Source: Phlegmacium glaucopus
Lineage: Eukaryota; Basidiomycota; Agaricomycetes; Agaricales; Cortinariaceae
Assembly (NCBI GenBank): GCA_015039465.1
Contig: MU130539.1
Coordinates: forward strand, 109,231 to 173,230
DNA length: 64,000 bases
Reading direction: 5' to 3'
Below, in pieces: positions 24,916 through 35,952 of the stretch. The position numbers and the translations under genes are program-made. The notes below the pieces were generated by a model. It had not been told where the DNA came from. It saw only the letters and a list, made by a program, of their open reading frames with translations, and made no database searches. Numbering within the stretch: the first letter of the stretch is position 1; each line of letters starts with the position of its first letter.

Positions 24916-26118
24916 TTACCCATTCATACTGGTTCCCTGCCATAAGCCGTACGTCTTGCCAGGGGTCGTTTGCCAGAGCCGGATCGTACCTACGAGAAAT
25001 ATCAATTAGCAAAGTACTCATCGGAAATAAAAGAGATGTGAAAGAAAATTCACCATCTTCTGTTAAACGAGAAAAAAATGGTCAGGATTACACCTTAAAC
25101 ACAATGCTTGAATTACTCACCACTGCCACTCGCATACATCTCTCCATCAGGACTGAATTCAACGCAGTGGACAGGGCCATGGTGGCCTTTCAAAACCTCC
25201 TTCTCTTCTCCTTCTATACCGTGGACCCGAACCCATTCATCATTTATGCTACCTGTTACAAAGCGATCCTGATGAATAGGGTGGATCGAAGCAGAGGAAG
25301 GAGAATATGGAAGGGTAAGGGTATGGGTAGTATGACCGGTGTTGGGCAAAGCTGGTATGAACGCAACCTTCTTCCCTGATGTTACAACAAGTCGCTGAGT
25401 TGGCAACGATAATTCCATCGAGGTTATTGGACCTTGAAAGGTCATATTGCCTGTCACTTTCCGTGTTCGTAAATCCCACCATCTGATTATAGAAACATTA
25501 GAGGCATCGTGGTTGTTTAGCGTATTCTTACTTGATGATTCCATCTTCGCCAGCAGTTACACCAGTGTGCTCACCCACCCAAACGACACTTTTAATGGTC
25601 CCGTCATGAGACAGCAGACCAGAGTCATACAGAAAATCGGGTTCAGCATCGGGTCGATTGAGATCGAATATTCGTACTTTCTTCTCTTGACCTCCAGTCA
25701 AAAGGTGGGATACCTGAGGGGATAAGGCTACACTCCTAACTATGTGATTATGGGGGAAAGAATGAAGGCAATTTCCCGAATACGTGTCCCAAACTTTTCT
25801 ATGTTTCAGGACAAGTAAGGTAAGCTGCAACGGGACAAAAAAATAATATAAGAACATGACTCACGCGGTGAAATCAGCACTACCAGAAGCAGCTCTGGAT
25901 CCATCAAGAGAGAGCTTTGTGCTCCAGACAGCGCCTTTATGGCCAAGGAAGGTACCAATCCAATCGCCGGTCCATTCTCTTAACATAGGGTTTCCATCTT
26001 TACAGCTAGATACCAGGAGAAAGGTTCCGTCGTCTTGGATTGGGGAGAAAGAAAGATGTGTAATGGGTCGTGTATGGCCTGGTGCCACGAGAGGAGTAGA
26101 TTTCAAAGGAGTTGACAT
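24916..26118 (-). CDS. STRAP: STRAP-like WD40 protein
   Basis: Serine-threonine kinase receptor-associated protein homologue (Unrip), a seven-bladed WD40 scaffold linked to the SMN complex and signalling. From 26118: MSTPLKSTPLVAPGHTRPIT, then blades including GHKGAVWSTKLSLDGSRAAS, KVWDTYSGNCLHSFPHNHIV, SVALSPQVSHLLTGGQEKKV, SVVWVGEHTGVTAGEDGIIK-WWDLRTRKV, and GHHGPVHCVEFSPDGEMYAS. The last blade is completed by a 6-base exon (25054-25059) that supplies the ED of GSEDGTIRLW, spliced to TTPGKTYGLWQGTSMNG. Length about 330 residues, normal for the family. Exact cellular partner cannot be read from sequence. Confidence 0.92.
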
Positions 26119-27558
26119 TAAATGGGAGTTTCACAAGATAGATGTGTGTGTGTGTGTGTCGTGATAGATGATACAGGCGCGCTGCGCACTGGCCTGGCGA
26201 TGAGAGAGAGGGAACGTGAAAGAAGGAAATGAAAATGGTTGACAAGTGCTGGTACTGCCACGCGCCATCAACAGCTCTTGCCTTTTTAGATCAGCGGGGT
26301 AATGGCTTTGTTTTCTGAACTATACCTTTGGCGACTTTTTGTATACACTTGGATCTCTTTTTACGACCCCCCCAAACTTCTCGAGTCTCCTCTGAATCTT
26401 GCACCTTTAGCAAGAGTCGGTACCAAACATGCCTTGGAGTGAGACACTGCCTTTAAGACAGGTCATGCGCGTCTGTCACCACTGACACTGACAAGTTTAT
26501 ATAATGACCGGTCTCAACCCACGGGACTTCCCCAATCTTTCGCTGAGGCCCCAAATTCATAACTTACGTCTCTTAACTTGAATCTTCCGAAACTATTGAC
26601 TGTGCCTTCAACGCTACGATGTATCTTTGCCCCTAAAGCTGATTCCCTGATCATCCATGCGTTAGGATTTAAAAGGGCAAACGTGACTTTTGTTCTAGCG
26701 GGGATCCACTTTACTAAATGAGATATCACAGAACTAGTGCTGAACCCTGTCTTTATCAAATTATCATTCACAGCAGGACAAAGAGGTAGAAGTGGTATGT
26801 ATCAATTATATTCTAATCAACTCGGATCTTTGAGTGGGTACTCAATATTCAATATTCATTCCCTTGACTGTTCACTTAGACGCCACCACTTTTGTATATA
26901 GCAAAATGAAATCCAGTTGTAGTGTACCATTACGTTCAATTTGCGTCATAGGGGCCTGCATCTGCCTGCATGTCCCGGATTAAAGGTTATCCCTATCCCA
27001 CTGACATAGACTTCGTAACTGATTCTCTTGAAGCGTGGCGTTGTGTATGTATACATACCATTACGTTCGGCTAGGACCTGTGACCAGGTGAACGACATTT
27101 TATTTTCGGCCAATGCGGGACAGCGGCCTGCGGTGGAGCCGAAGGCAGCGTCCAAAGCCTGACTTTAGAAAGTCGCTGATCTCCAAATCACATGCCGGAG
27201 CTCGGCATTTTGACACTCCGAAGTATCGGGCTGCCTTGAAATAACACACTGGTAGGGAAAAAAAAAAACAGATAAAATATTAATCTTCGAGCTAAACCTC
27301 AATCCCCCTAAATAACGTATGTTTCGGCCCTGCAAGAACGTATTTCCAATGTTTTCGGAGATTCCTCATGTTGGACTGACGTTGGATCACCAAAAGATGC
27401 TGAAGCTCTCGGGTCAATATTGGCATAACGTGCCTTATCGATTGACCCGCACATATTGCGCCATCGTAATTGAAAATGACATCAACAATGCTCATCCAAA
27501 AGTCCTTGAGCAGGGTAACTTTTTGGGACAGCCGCGGTGACAAGCCGCTGACACCGAG
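26119..27558. other. Intergenic region upstream of the permease
   Basis: About 1.4 kb without a recognised gene. It contains a (GT)n tract near 26140-26158, just upstream of STRAP, and poly-A runs near 27258. An 85-residue minus frame at 26514-26771 has ordinary composition but no family signature, so it is not called. Confidence 0.45.
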
Positions 27559-27566
27559 TATAAATA
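27559..27566 (+). promoter_or_regulatory. TATA box of the sulfate permease gene
   Basis: TATAAATA lies 33 bases before the permease start codon, so the leader must be very short if it is used. It is the clearest core promoter element on this strand. Confidence 0.5.
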
Positions 27567-27599
27567 CCATCCAGGTTAAACTCCTAGTACAGCTTTGAC

Positions 27600-30347
27600 A
27601 TGGCCTTCCCATCCGCGAAGCGTTTGGGCAAGCGCATTATAGGTTACCCAGAAACGACCATTCCTACCATATCCACTACAGACTGGTTTGGTCAGTTCAC
27701 CCACAATCCTATACAACATGTAAATCTGAACAAGTCATGATCTCTTCCTTGTTCTCACATTATGCTCTTCCCAGATCAAGGACTACTTTGTTAGCTTATT
27801 TCCAATTTTAACATGGATAACAAGATACAGTCAGCTTATTTTGTCGATATCTCGAATTACATTGACATTTCATTGCAGATCTTGGTTGGCTTAGTGGCGA
27901 TGTCATTGCTGGTTTGACTGTCGGTATGGTCGTCGTACCCCAAGCAATGTCTTATGCCCAGGTGAATAGTTCCCCAGTACGTCCCTGATTCTGGTCTGAA
28001 ACGAAATTCGCAGATTGCTACTCTACCACCCGAGTATGGACTTTACTCATCTTTCATTGGTGTCCTCGTCTATTGTGTAAGCACACTCAGCCTTCATTCC
28101 TTTTTTTTTTTTGCGGTCCTTATAAGCCTTCAAGTTCTTTGCCACATCCAAGGATGTATCCATTGGCCCTGTTGCCGTTATGTCTCTTACCGTCGCCCAA
28201 GTCATCAAGGCCGTTAACGCACATGATCCGGGTGCATGGACTAGTCCTCACATTGCAACAGTATTGGCTTTCGTAACTGGTTTCATCGTTCTTGGAATTG
28301 GTCTCCTGCGCATTGGTTGGCTGGTTGAATTCATACCTGCACCAGCTGTCAGTGGTTTCATGACTGGCTCAGCCATCAACATTGCCGCTGGCCAGGTTCC
28401 AGGCCTGATGGGCATTACTGGCTTTGAGTGAGCTATTTTTTTCCCTTCCATGTTGATGTTCATATTGATATGTTGTATCTCAGCACTCGTGCAGCTACCT
28501 ATCATGTCATAATTAATACCCTCAAAGGTCTACCAAGAACCACCCTTGACGCAGCATGGGGTTTGACTGGTCTATTCGCTCTCTATGCCATTCGCTATAT
28601 TTGTGTGCACATAGGGAAAAAATATCCCCGACGAGGTAAGTCTTTCCTTTTCACCGCCCTCAAGATTACTGTTGACGGTTTTCCGCCAGCACGTCTTCTT
28701 TTTTTCGTCAGCGTGATGCGAAACGCCTTTGTTCTCGTCATTCTTACACTTGCTGCATGGCTGTACTGTCGTCATAGGAAGAGTACATCTGGAAAATACC
28801 CCATCAAAATTTTGTTAACAGTACCCGCTGGCTTCAAGCACATTGGACAGCCTGTTATAGATTCGAAGCTGGTCAAGGCTTTAGCTCCACAACTCCCTAT
28901 ATCAACCATCATTCTCCTCCTTGAGCACATCGCCATCTCCAAATGTGAGATCCCTGTTTTGGCGTAATAATATCATCGCCCTAACCTGACTATAGCTTTT
29001 GGGCGATTGAACGGGTACAAAATTGATCCCAATCAAGAACTCATTGCTATTGGTGTTACAAACACCGTCGGTTCCTGCTTCGGCGCATATCCCGCCACTG
29101 GCTCGTTTTCACGTTCGGCTTTAAAGTCCAAGTCGGGTGTTCGAACCCCAGCAGCGGGTATCATTACTGCCATAGTCGTCATTGTGGCTCTCTATGGATT
29201 GACCAGTGCCTTCTTCTGGATACCTACTGCCGGCCTCTCCGCTATCATTATTCATGCAGTGGCGGATCTCGTCGCATCCCCATCTCAGGTACCCAATCCC
29301 AAAATTTGCCGTAATCCTCTGATTATATAGAACCCATATTCTAGGTTTACTCTTTTTGGCGTGTTTCTCCTCTGGAGTTCCTCATTTGGTTAGCGGCAGT
29401 CCTTGCCACTATATTCTCCTCCATTGAAAACGGAATTTACACCTCGATCGCTGCGTCGTTGGCTCTCCTGTTAGTCCGCATCGCTCATCCTCGAGGTGTC
29501 TTCTTGGGAAAAGTTATTGTCCGTGGTAACCTACCGGATGGCATAGTGACACGCGAAGTCTATATGCCACTTTCTAAGGATGGTGTCACCAACCCAGAGG
29601 TCAAGGTCGTGCCTCCGTCGCCTGGCGTCATTATATACAGATTTGAGGAGAGCTACCTCTATCCTAATTCAGCTATCGTGCAGTCCGTTCTGGTAGATCA
29701 CGTCAAGAAGTATATGAAACGTGGCAAAGACATGACCTACGTCAAAGCTGCTGACAGGCCATGGAACGACCCAGGTCCTGGACGAGGTGGAGGTGAAGCG
29801 GCTCAAAATGAGAATTTGAAGAAACCAGATCTACACGCCATCGTTCTCGACTTTTCGACTGTGTAAGTTTCTTTGTGATCTCTCTAACTCGTGTATTCAT
29901 AAATATATATCTAGCTCTCACATCGACACAACTGCGGTCCAGGCTCTCATAGATGTTCGGACTGAAGTAGAAAGATGGGCGGACCACTCAGTCGAGGTTG
30001 GTTCATCTTTATTCAGTGATTACTATGCTGACTTTTGTGTCTAGTTCCATTTCGCGCCTGTTCTTTCCCCTTGGATTCGTCGTGCCCTTATAGCAGGTGG
30101 TTTTGGCATAGGTAATTCCTCAGCCAAAATTCAACAGGAAATTGCTGCTGTCGTTCCATACCGAGAGGATTCGACCGAGGTACTTGGGTATGTTACCGAA
30201 AATGACGTCGAGTCGAGGGGTATCAAGAAGTATCAGCCAGGGACCGAATTATCACCCGTTGGATATGCTCCACTCGTGTCAACCGACACGCCATTTTTCC
30301 ATGTCGACCTAGCTGCGGCTGTCCATGCTGCGGAAAGTGGCATATAA
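27600..30347 (+). CDS. SulP-family sulfate permease
   Basis: Plasma-membrane sulfate transporter of the SLC26/SulP family, like yeast Sul1/Sul2. It starts MAFPSAKRLGKRIIGYPETT. Transmembrane blocks follow: LSGDVIAGLTVGMVVVPQAM-SYAQ near 27900, LPPEYGLYSSFIGVLVYC, IGPVAVMSLTVAQVI, FIPAPAVSGFMTGSAINIAA, HIAISKSFGRLNGYKIDPNQ near 28990, and GSCFGAYPATGSFSRSALKS. The C-terminal cytosolic STAS domain runs from PGVIIYRFEESYLYPNSA to HAIVLDFSTVSHIDTTAVQA near 29840-29940, and the protein ends HAAESGI. Around ten introns. The regular order of domains is complete, so it should be functional. Confidence 0.93.
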
Positions 30348-30465
30348 CAGACGACTTTATCTTATTATTGAGTTCAGACCACATTATCTCTTACGGAATT
30401 GTACCTTATATGTCAATATACAATTACTCCCGAAAATTTGACCATCATCGTTGTACATCTGCCAA

Positions 30466-31735
30466 ATGCATAATTTTGTTCGCCCTTTTCCTCGTATTTC
30501 ATTGCCACGTTCCTTTTCTGTCTTTGGTCCCCGATTAGCTGGGCATAACAAAGCACGTCTTCAACACTGTCAATTACTTATACTTTGTTGATAGTTAATC
30601 AAGGGGATTTCAGTGGTCGAAAATTAAAGATAAAAAAGGAGCAAATGATGCGCAAAAAAGCATCCTTTACACGAAAGCGAATCATGTAGGGCAACTCTTT
30701 TTCTGTCCTATGGTGGCTTGAATTGACAATATTGTCTCCCCCAGGAAATTGCTACTGCTATCAGGTGTACGTTTGGTCCAGGCTTCTTGTCTGTAATTTG
30801 TGACCTTAATCGAACGCAGTGGGCGGAGGCTCTATTGATCCCAAGACAAATTTACACCTTGCAGCCGCACTCAAGAAAGCCAAAGACCAAGGCGTCCCAA
30901 AGGAGAACATTGAAAAAGCTATCGCAAAGGTGAACGGGGTTTCTATCTCAACCCAGTTCAATTGCCTCATTCCCTTGTACGTCAGGCAGGCAATTCGAGG
31001 GAAAAAGGGGGATCACCCGTAAGCTATGAAGCGCTTGCGTTTAACACAGTCGGAGTTATAGTGTGAGCCTCATGTCTTTTCTTTCTCTTCTGCAACAAAA
31101 TTTTATGGATACTTCATTGATTGTTTGAAGAGAGACTGTTACGGATAATGTCAACCGAACGATTCACGGTCTACGTGAAATATTGAATTCTCATAGGTTT
31201 GTGCGGGTGACTTTAAAGCATGATTAGAAGTTGATGCTATTTATTTTTTTAGAGCCCGTTTGACGCCAGTCAAATTTATGTTTCGACGTCGAGGGTGCAT
31301 CACATTCACGATCCAAAAATCGATAAACTCCTCCGAGGAAGCTTTTGGCAGGCATTTTGATGAGCTTATATATTTGTGTGAAGAAAATGGGGCTGAAGAT
31401 TGTAGTCCGGTCCAGTCCGACGAGGTTGCAGATCTCTTCCAGGTATTTGGACACGTTTTCCTTGACTACTGAGTCAGGAATACTTATTATCTATATATTT
31501 TTTGCCTCTGAAGATCTTCTGTGAACCACAGGACTTGAAAAAGATAGAAGAGTTGATCGTATCATGGGAAAAGGGATTGACAACTACGATACAAGCAACG
31601 GAACCGACAAGCTATGTGGCTGTGGACCCCACACAAGTAGAAGACGATGTGAAGGAAAAAGTAGAGAAACTCAAACATGATCTACAAGCATACGACGATT
31701 CCTTGAAGGTCTGGACAACGTTGGATACGCTATAG
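30466..31735 (+). CDS. TACO1: TACO1/YebC-family mitochondrial translation activator
   Basis: YebC/TACO1 protein, in eukaryotes a mitochondrial activator of COX1 translation. The N-terminal MHNFVRPFPRISLPRSFSVF is a plausible presequence rich in Arg and Ser with no acids. The core begins AGHNKWSKIKDKKGANDAQK, then EIATAIRLGGGSIDPKTNLH, ALKKAKDQGVPKENIEKAIA and SYEALAFNTVGVIVETVTDN-VNRT. The C-terminal domain has KFMFRRRGCITF, EENGAEDC and FCEPQDLKKIEELI. The intron after GHNK (30553-30613) has a GC donor (GCACGT) and no in-frame GT alternative keeps the conserved GHNKWSKIK. About six introns. Identity is firm. Confidence 0.9.
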
Positions 31736-32429
31736 AATTTGTAGGTGCTATTATGAGCGGAAATGCATTGATAATAGGAATTTAGAGGCAGCCCAAGCCA
31801 GTCACACGTTACAGACCTGAGGATAGGTTGAGCAACCTAAACAACGGCCAACGCTTCCGAATTGCACGGTTCCTTTTCTATTTAGTGGTCACGGTGACCT
31901 ACAGATTAAATGTTTCAAGGCGTTATTACTTGAGATCGGCAATGAAGTGCAAGGTGGTTGAAAGGCCCCGTCAACATATGAACTACGGACGATCGATGAA
32001 CCAGAATAAGAACAACGGCTATGTGTTCGAACGGCAGGGAGACTGGAGTGGAAAGACTCTAAGAGGTATGCAAGACGGAAGCATGCTGTTTTCTCCCTTT
32101 TAATATTCAGATGAAGCATCTCAAACTCGGGCCATTAGTTGTTGGGTGAAATTTCGACTGGGGAATACTTCCTATCAGAAACGTGTTCAATGAAATTTTG
32201 ACCCAGTACCAAGTTCAAGTCGTGTACGTGACCCTGATCCACGCGTAGTTGATATATCATGTCTAGATCGTTCAAACCCATATAAGCCTCGTCTGGAAGA
32301 GCTTTCGGGCGCTCTTGCACGCCTTTCTTGATTTTCAAAAACTTCGTATCCTGCTCTAGACCGGAGACTCGTGTTGGAAAAAAGACACTCATCATCCGGC
32401 TGCTTGTCAGGGACCGCAGGTTTTCTGTT
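31736..32429. other. Intergenic region without a recognised gene
   Basis: A plus frame at 31828-32103 and a minus frame at 32135-32395 are open but carry no family signature. The minus frame may be the decayed downstream part of the NYN relic that follows. Confidence 0.4.
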
Positions 32430-32648
32430 TTATATGAGAGTTCGGAAGTTTGGGCGACGATGATTCCAGGACGTCAGGTAACAGTCTGAGGCATGGGCTG
32501 CGAGGCTCCAAGCTCCAAGTTGTGCGTCGTCTTTACTTCCGTTGTAAGGACAGTCAGTTAGAGACACTCCAGAAGATCGTAATGGCGAGCAAATGGTAGT
32601 TCGAACACCTCCAAATGATGTCCTGATTGTATCGCATGGATAGGGCAA
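32430..32648 (-). pseudogene. NYN-domain relic
   Basis: The minus frame contains LRSSGVSLTDCPYNGSKDDA, which matches the NYN-domain segment (SSGVSLTDCPHNGRKD type) of fungal NYN proteins and is similar to SSGVTVIDCPSNGRKE in the intact gene just upstream on the same strand. Before and after this block the frame has no domain structure, and the rest of an NYN fold would need frame changes. It is best read as a decayed tandem relative of the neighbouring gene. Confidence 0.55.
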
Positions 32649-32829
32649 ATTTCTGTACGAAAAGATGGAGATTTAGTTTCGTTGAAAAAAAACCTCACTG
32701 AAATGTGTTCACAGTCCTAGAAGATAGTCACTCCGGTTTATCATTTCAAAGATTTTATATTGACTGGAGCACCTAGCTATGTACAAAGTCCATAAAACAA
32801 TTGGCCCAGGTCAAGTCACATCAGCAAAA

Positions 32830-34586
32830 TCACGCATACTCTGCGGTCAGAAAAATGGAAGGGCCTTTGGTTGTAGTAATTTCCCGCACCAACCCTGCTT
32901 TCATAGCTGCTGCAATATATTTTGAGTATCTGGACAACCCCGCCTTGCTATAGACATCTGGGTCGCGCGCCAGTAACGGGGTGGGCAGAGAGCTTCGGAG
33001 ATAGGACCCATGGTGCTGCCGGAGGATTTCCACTAAAATTCGAAACTTTGGCGGTACAGACGGTCCTGCTTGTGCGTTGATAGTCCCCTTGGGCGGAGGT
33101 GCATCTTTACTGGACGATGGGGGTATTGGGGCAGGGTTGTTGTGGATTTGTGGCTGAATAGTCGGGTTGACTTGAGGCGAACCCTTGGTTGAGATAGCCT
33201 TGCCCGTCTCTTCTTTCCTAGGTGAAGGATTTGGACCCGAGACTTTTTCTGCAGGAGTTTTGGGCAGTTCGGAAGGAGGCTCTTGAGGAGAGATCGTCGC
33301 GGGATTCTTCCCTTTTTCAGTAGTATCATCGTTGTGGTAAATAGGCTCTGCGGGAGCTGATGAAGATGGGAATTGGATCACCGAAAATACGCTGTCATGG
33401 GAAGTTACAGACGAACGAGTTGACATTGCGCTGGTAAACCCTTTTGCTGATGAGGGAGGGATGTTTTTGAAAAACCCCTCCGCCATTCCTGTCACAGATA
33501 CGGACCGAGGTTCTGGCATTTTAGGATTCAACGGTGAATGTGGCGCGATGTCTTCGGGCTCCGTGATCGGAAATGCTCTCCCTTTGCCTGATGATGCTAT
33601 TCCCCCAAAGCCATTGCTTTCGGTAGGGGAGCTTGGTCTTGAAAATGAATGGGTTGAATACACAACCCCGGGAGGGGCTGAATCCGACCTGACCTGGCGT
33701 GCAGGGACCCGGGACTGAGAACGAGCAAATAAGGGGCCGTCCCCCAGTCCAAATATGCCATTTACTATCTTTGGCGACGGAAACGAGCCTCCCGGGCCTC
33801 CAAAAACGTCAGGCTCGTAAGAATGAGGTCTCTGCCGACCTCTGGTTGGCATTCCCCGTAGTTCAAACTCTGGGGTTTTCGACAAAAAGTCAGTTCTTGG
33901 ATAAGGAAAGTGTTCACTTGTAGCAGGAAGCGGAGGTGGGGAAGGGGGTGGGTGTGAAGGAGGTACACGAGGCGTGGGTTGTCCTCCACGAGAATCATCT
34001 ATGTTTGTCCAATCAAAATTCACCGAAGCCTGGTTGGTGACGCTTGCATGTGTTCCTCTTGGAGACATAAGGGCAACATGATATTGTCGCAAGCGAAGAG
34101 TTGCAACCAGATATGCCAAGTCTCTATCGCCAGTAATGATAACAATAGTCCTTGGAGCGGGATGGTCCCATGTATGCGCAATAATATCCACTGGAGGTGG
34201 AGGCATTATTAGATTTTCTGGAGGTATGTTCAAAATACATACCAATCATGGTTTTGGTGGGCGTCTCCTTCCGGCCATTGCTTGGACAGTCAATTACGGT
34301 CACCCCCGAGGAGCCGAGCTCCGAATATAGGTGAGTAAAAGTGTGATTGCAAGAGTCGTAGTACGCTCTGACGGACTGGATCGGTCCCAAGGTATGTAAG
34401 GTGGAACGTATCTTTTTAACTACTTCGTAGCCAGACACGTTGATATCCAATCCCGTGGTCCCTGCGATTGAAAAATGAAAGAGAATGAGTTGTCAAGGCA
34501 AGCATAAGTCGATTAATAGTCGAAAGAGACTAACCGTAGTCCCAATACACAATTAAACCTTTTCCATCGTGAGCTTCGAGTGTCAT
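32830..34586 (-). CDS. NYN-domain protein with C-terminal LOTUS-like helix domain
   Basis: Protein of the MARF1/limkain-like class, linking a PIN-like NYN domain to an RNA-associated winged helix. From 34586: MTLEAHDGKGLIVYWDYG, an intron, then TTGLDINVSGYEVVKKIRST, SSGVTVIDCPSNGRKETPTK, an intron, and TIVIITGDRDLAYLVATLRL. A Pro/Ser-rich disordered middle of about 300 residues follows. The C-terminal KFRILVEILRQHHGSYLRSS ... SRYSKYIAAAMKAGLVREI resembles OST-HTH/LOTUS. Compared with the usual WDYENC and ADK motifs, the acidic/Asn positions read WDYGTT and PTK, so nuclease activity may be lost although GDRD remains. Two introns. Function, RNA binding without cutting, is an inference. Confidence 0.8.
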
Positions 34587-35382
34587 ATGCAGAGCTCCTA
34601 GGGTTGTTCGTCCTCAAATCGAGTGAGTCTTTCAACGGTGAACTTCGAATTATAAACGACCACATCCCGCCGTACACATGGTTACAGCATGGAACATACC
34701 ACATCCACGAGGTTTAAGCCAAAGACGTCCATATTGAAGTACATCTTGAGCTGTTGTAGAAGGCGTGACATCAATTACGAATTGAAAAGGGGATCTGCAA
34801 CCAAAGTAGGCAAGAAATTCAGTATGTGCCGAATAGTCGCGTATTGAAAAGAGAAGCGACGAAAAACCTCATGGTAACTGGCAGGTGTATTGACGTGATG
34901 AGTGCGGAATTTTAACAAAACTCCACCGCCGATATAAGAGACGAAACTATTCAGATGAACATGACCATATGGATCATCATGAGACCCAACCCACATAGGA
35001 AGAAAAATGATCATGGACTTGACATTGACAGCACAACTTCGCTGCTCTATGAGAGAAATGAGTCAAGACGCGGGAGTGATCGAAGGTAGCCCAAGCCCGT
35101 CTTGGGCATGATTATTGTTGGGCACTTCCTTCACACATTCCATTTCCTGAAAGTGGCGTAGTAGGGACATAGAGAAATTGTGTTTTCATCGACATGAAAC
35201 ACATCTAGGTCCGAGGCGAAAGCAAGATCATTTTGTTATAGAGTATGATCGATAAGTGAATGAATGAATTGAGGATCGGGGGAAGAAAGAGATGAAATCC
35301 CTGGACAAGACACAAGTACGTTGCATGTTTGTCTGAAAGTTAGTGTCGACAAGGGCATAAAAAATTATATATGAGAGATTTA
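34587..35382. other. Region between NYN gene and mS37, unresolved
   Basis: The minus strand has protein-like pieces such as AHTEFLAYFGCRSPFQFVID and TAQDVLQYGRLWLKPRG near 34700-34850, and an open frame of 79 residues at 34775-35014. I could not join them into a convincing gene or recognise a family. They may be leader exons or a decayed gene. Confidence 0.35.
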
Positions 35383-35785
35383 TTATCGAATCCACTTTCC
35401 CAGTCTAGCAAGGTGGTAATTTATCGTAGATTGGTGTGTTTTCTTCGGCATTGGCTGGTGTGCATGCGTCGTGTTTTACATTTATTCATATAGAAAGTGA
35501 TGAGTAGGTTGGTCGACAATACGTCAATTCATTGGTGATTAGCAGCAAAATAGTCGGCGTACCGTTGTTCGCATACATTGGTACAGATCCTGCGCGTGTC
35601 TTTGGCAATCTCTTACGGAATGATAATCTTTTGTAGCAGCCCAACAACCGAGCATAGCGGTGAGCTGGGGGGCGCACATGACCGTTTGGGCAGCTAATAA
35701 TCTTCAATTGGCGGATAAAGTAGAGGACTAAAGGCAACCGACCTCTCCGTTGGCGAACCTTGAGATTTTTGATATGAATAGTCAT
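35383..35785 (-). CDS. MRP10: Mitochondrial ribosomal protein mS37, MRP10-like
   Basis: Small-subunit mitoribosome protein of the CHCH family (yeast Mrp10, human CHCHD1). Three exons read down from 35785: MTIHIKNLKVRQRR; AAQTVMCAPQLTAMLGCWAA through DLYQCMRTT; and PMPKKTHQSTINYHLARLGK-WIR with stop at 35383. Total 81 residues. Twin CX9C pairs are CAPQLTAMLGC and CQRHAQDLYQC. The INYHLARLGK ending is typical of the family. Exon joins are in frame with GT-AG introns, although the middle exon is in a different frame from the longest open frame on this strand. Divergent from the E2 gene with 167 bases between starts. Confidence 0.88.
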
Positions 35786-35952
35786 GGTGTGCGTCGGTAA
35801 CCTCGTTGAGGGATTCGGGAAGGAACCTTAGTTAAAATTTGTGCACGTGACTTATTTGATTACCGGATTAGGAAGTAATAACCGAAAGCTCTGCACTTCC
35901 ACGTCGTTCACTTGACTTGGACAACCTTTGCTCTCCTTTTACTACACTAATA

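Noticed and set aside
16243..26118. Metabolic gene cluster or secondary-metabolite locus
   Set aside because: The neighbours belong to unrelated housekeeping pathways, with no tailoring enzymes or backbone synthase.
26140..26160. GT dinucleotide microsatellite upstream of STRAP
   Set aside because: It is a short simple repeat, common in fungal DNA, with no sign of function.
29141..29165. tRNA-like GTTCGAACCCC string
   Set aside because: It lies inside the permease coding sequence and no acceptor or anticodon stems surround it.
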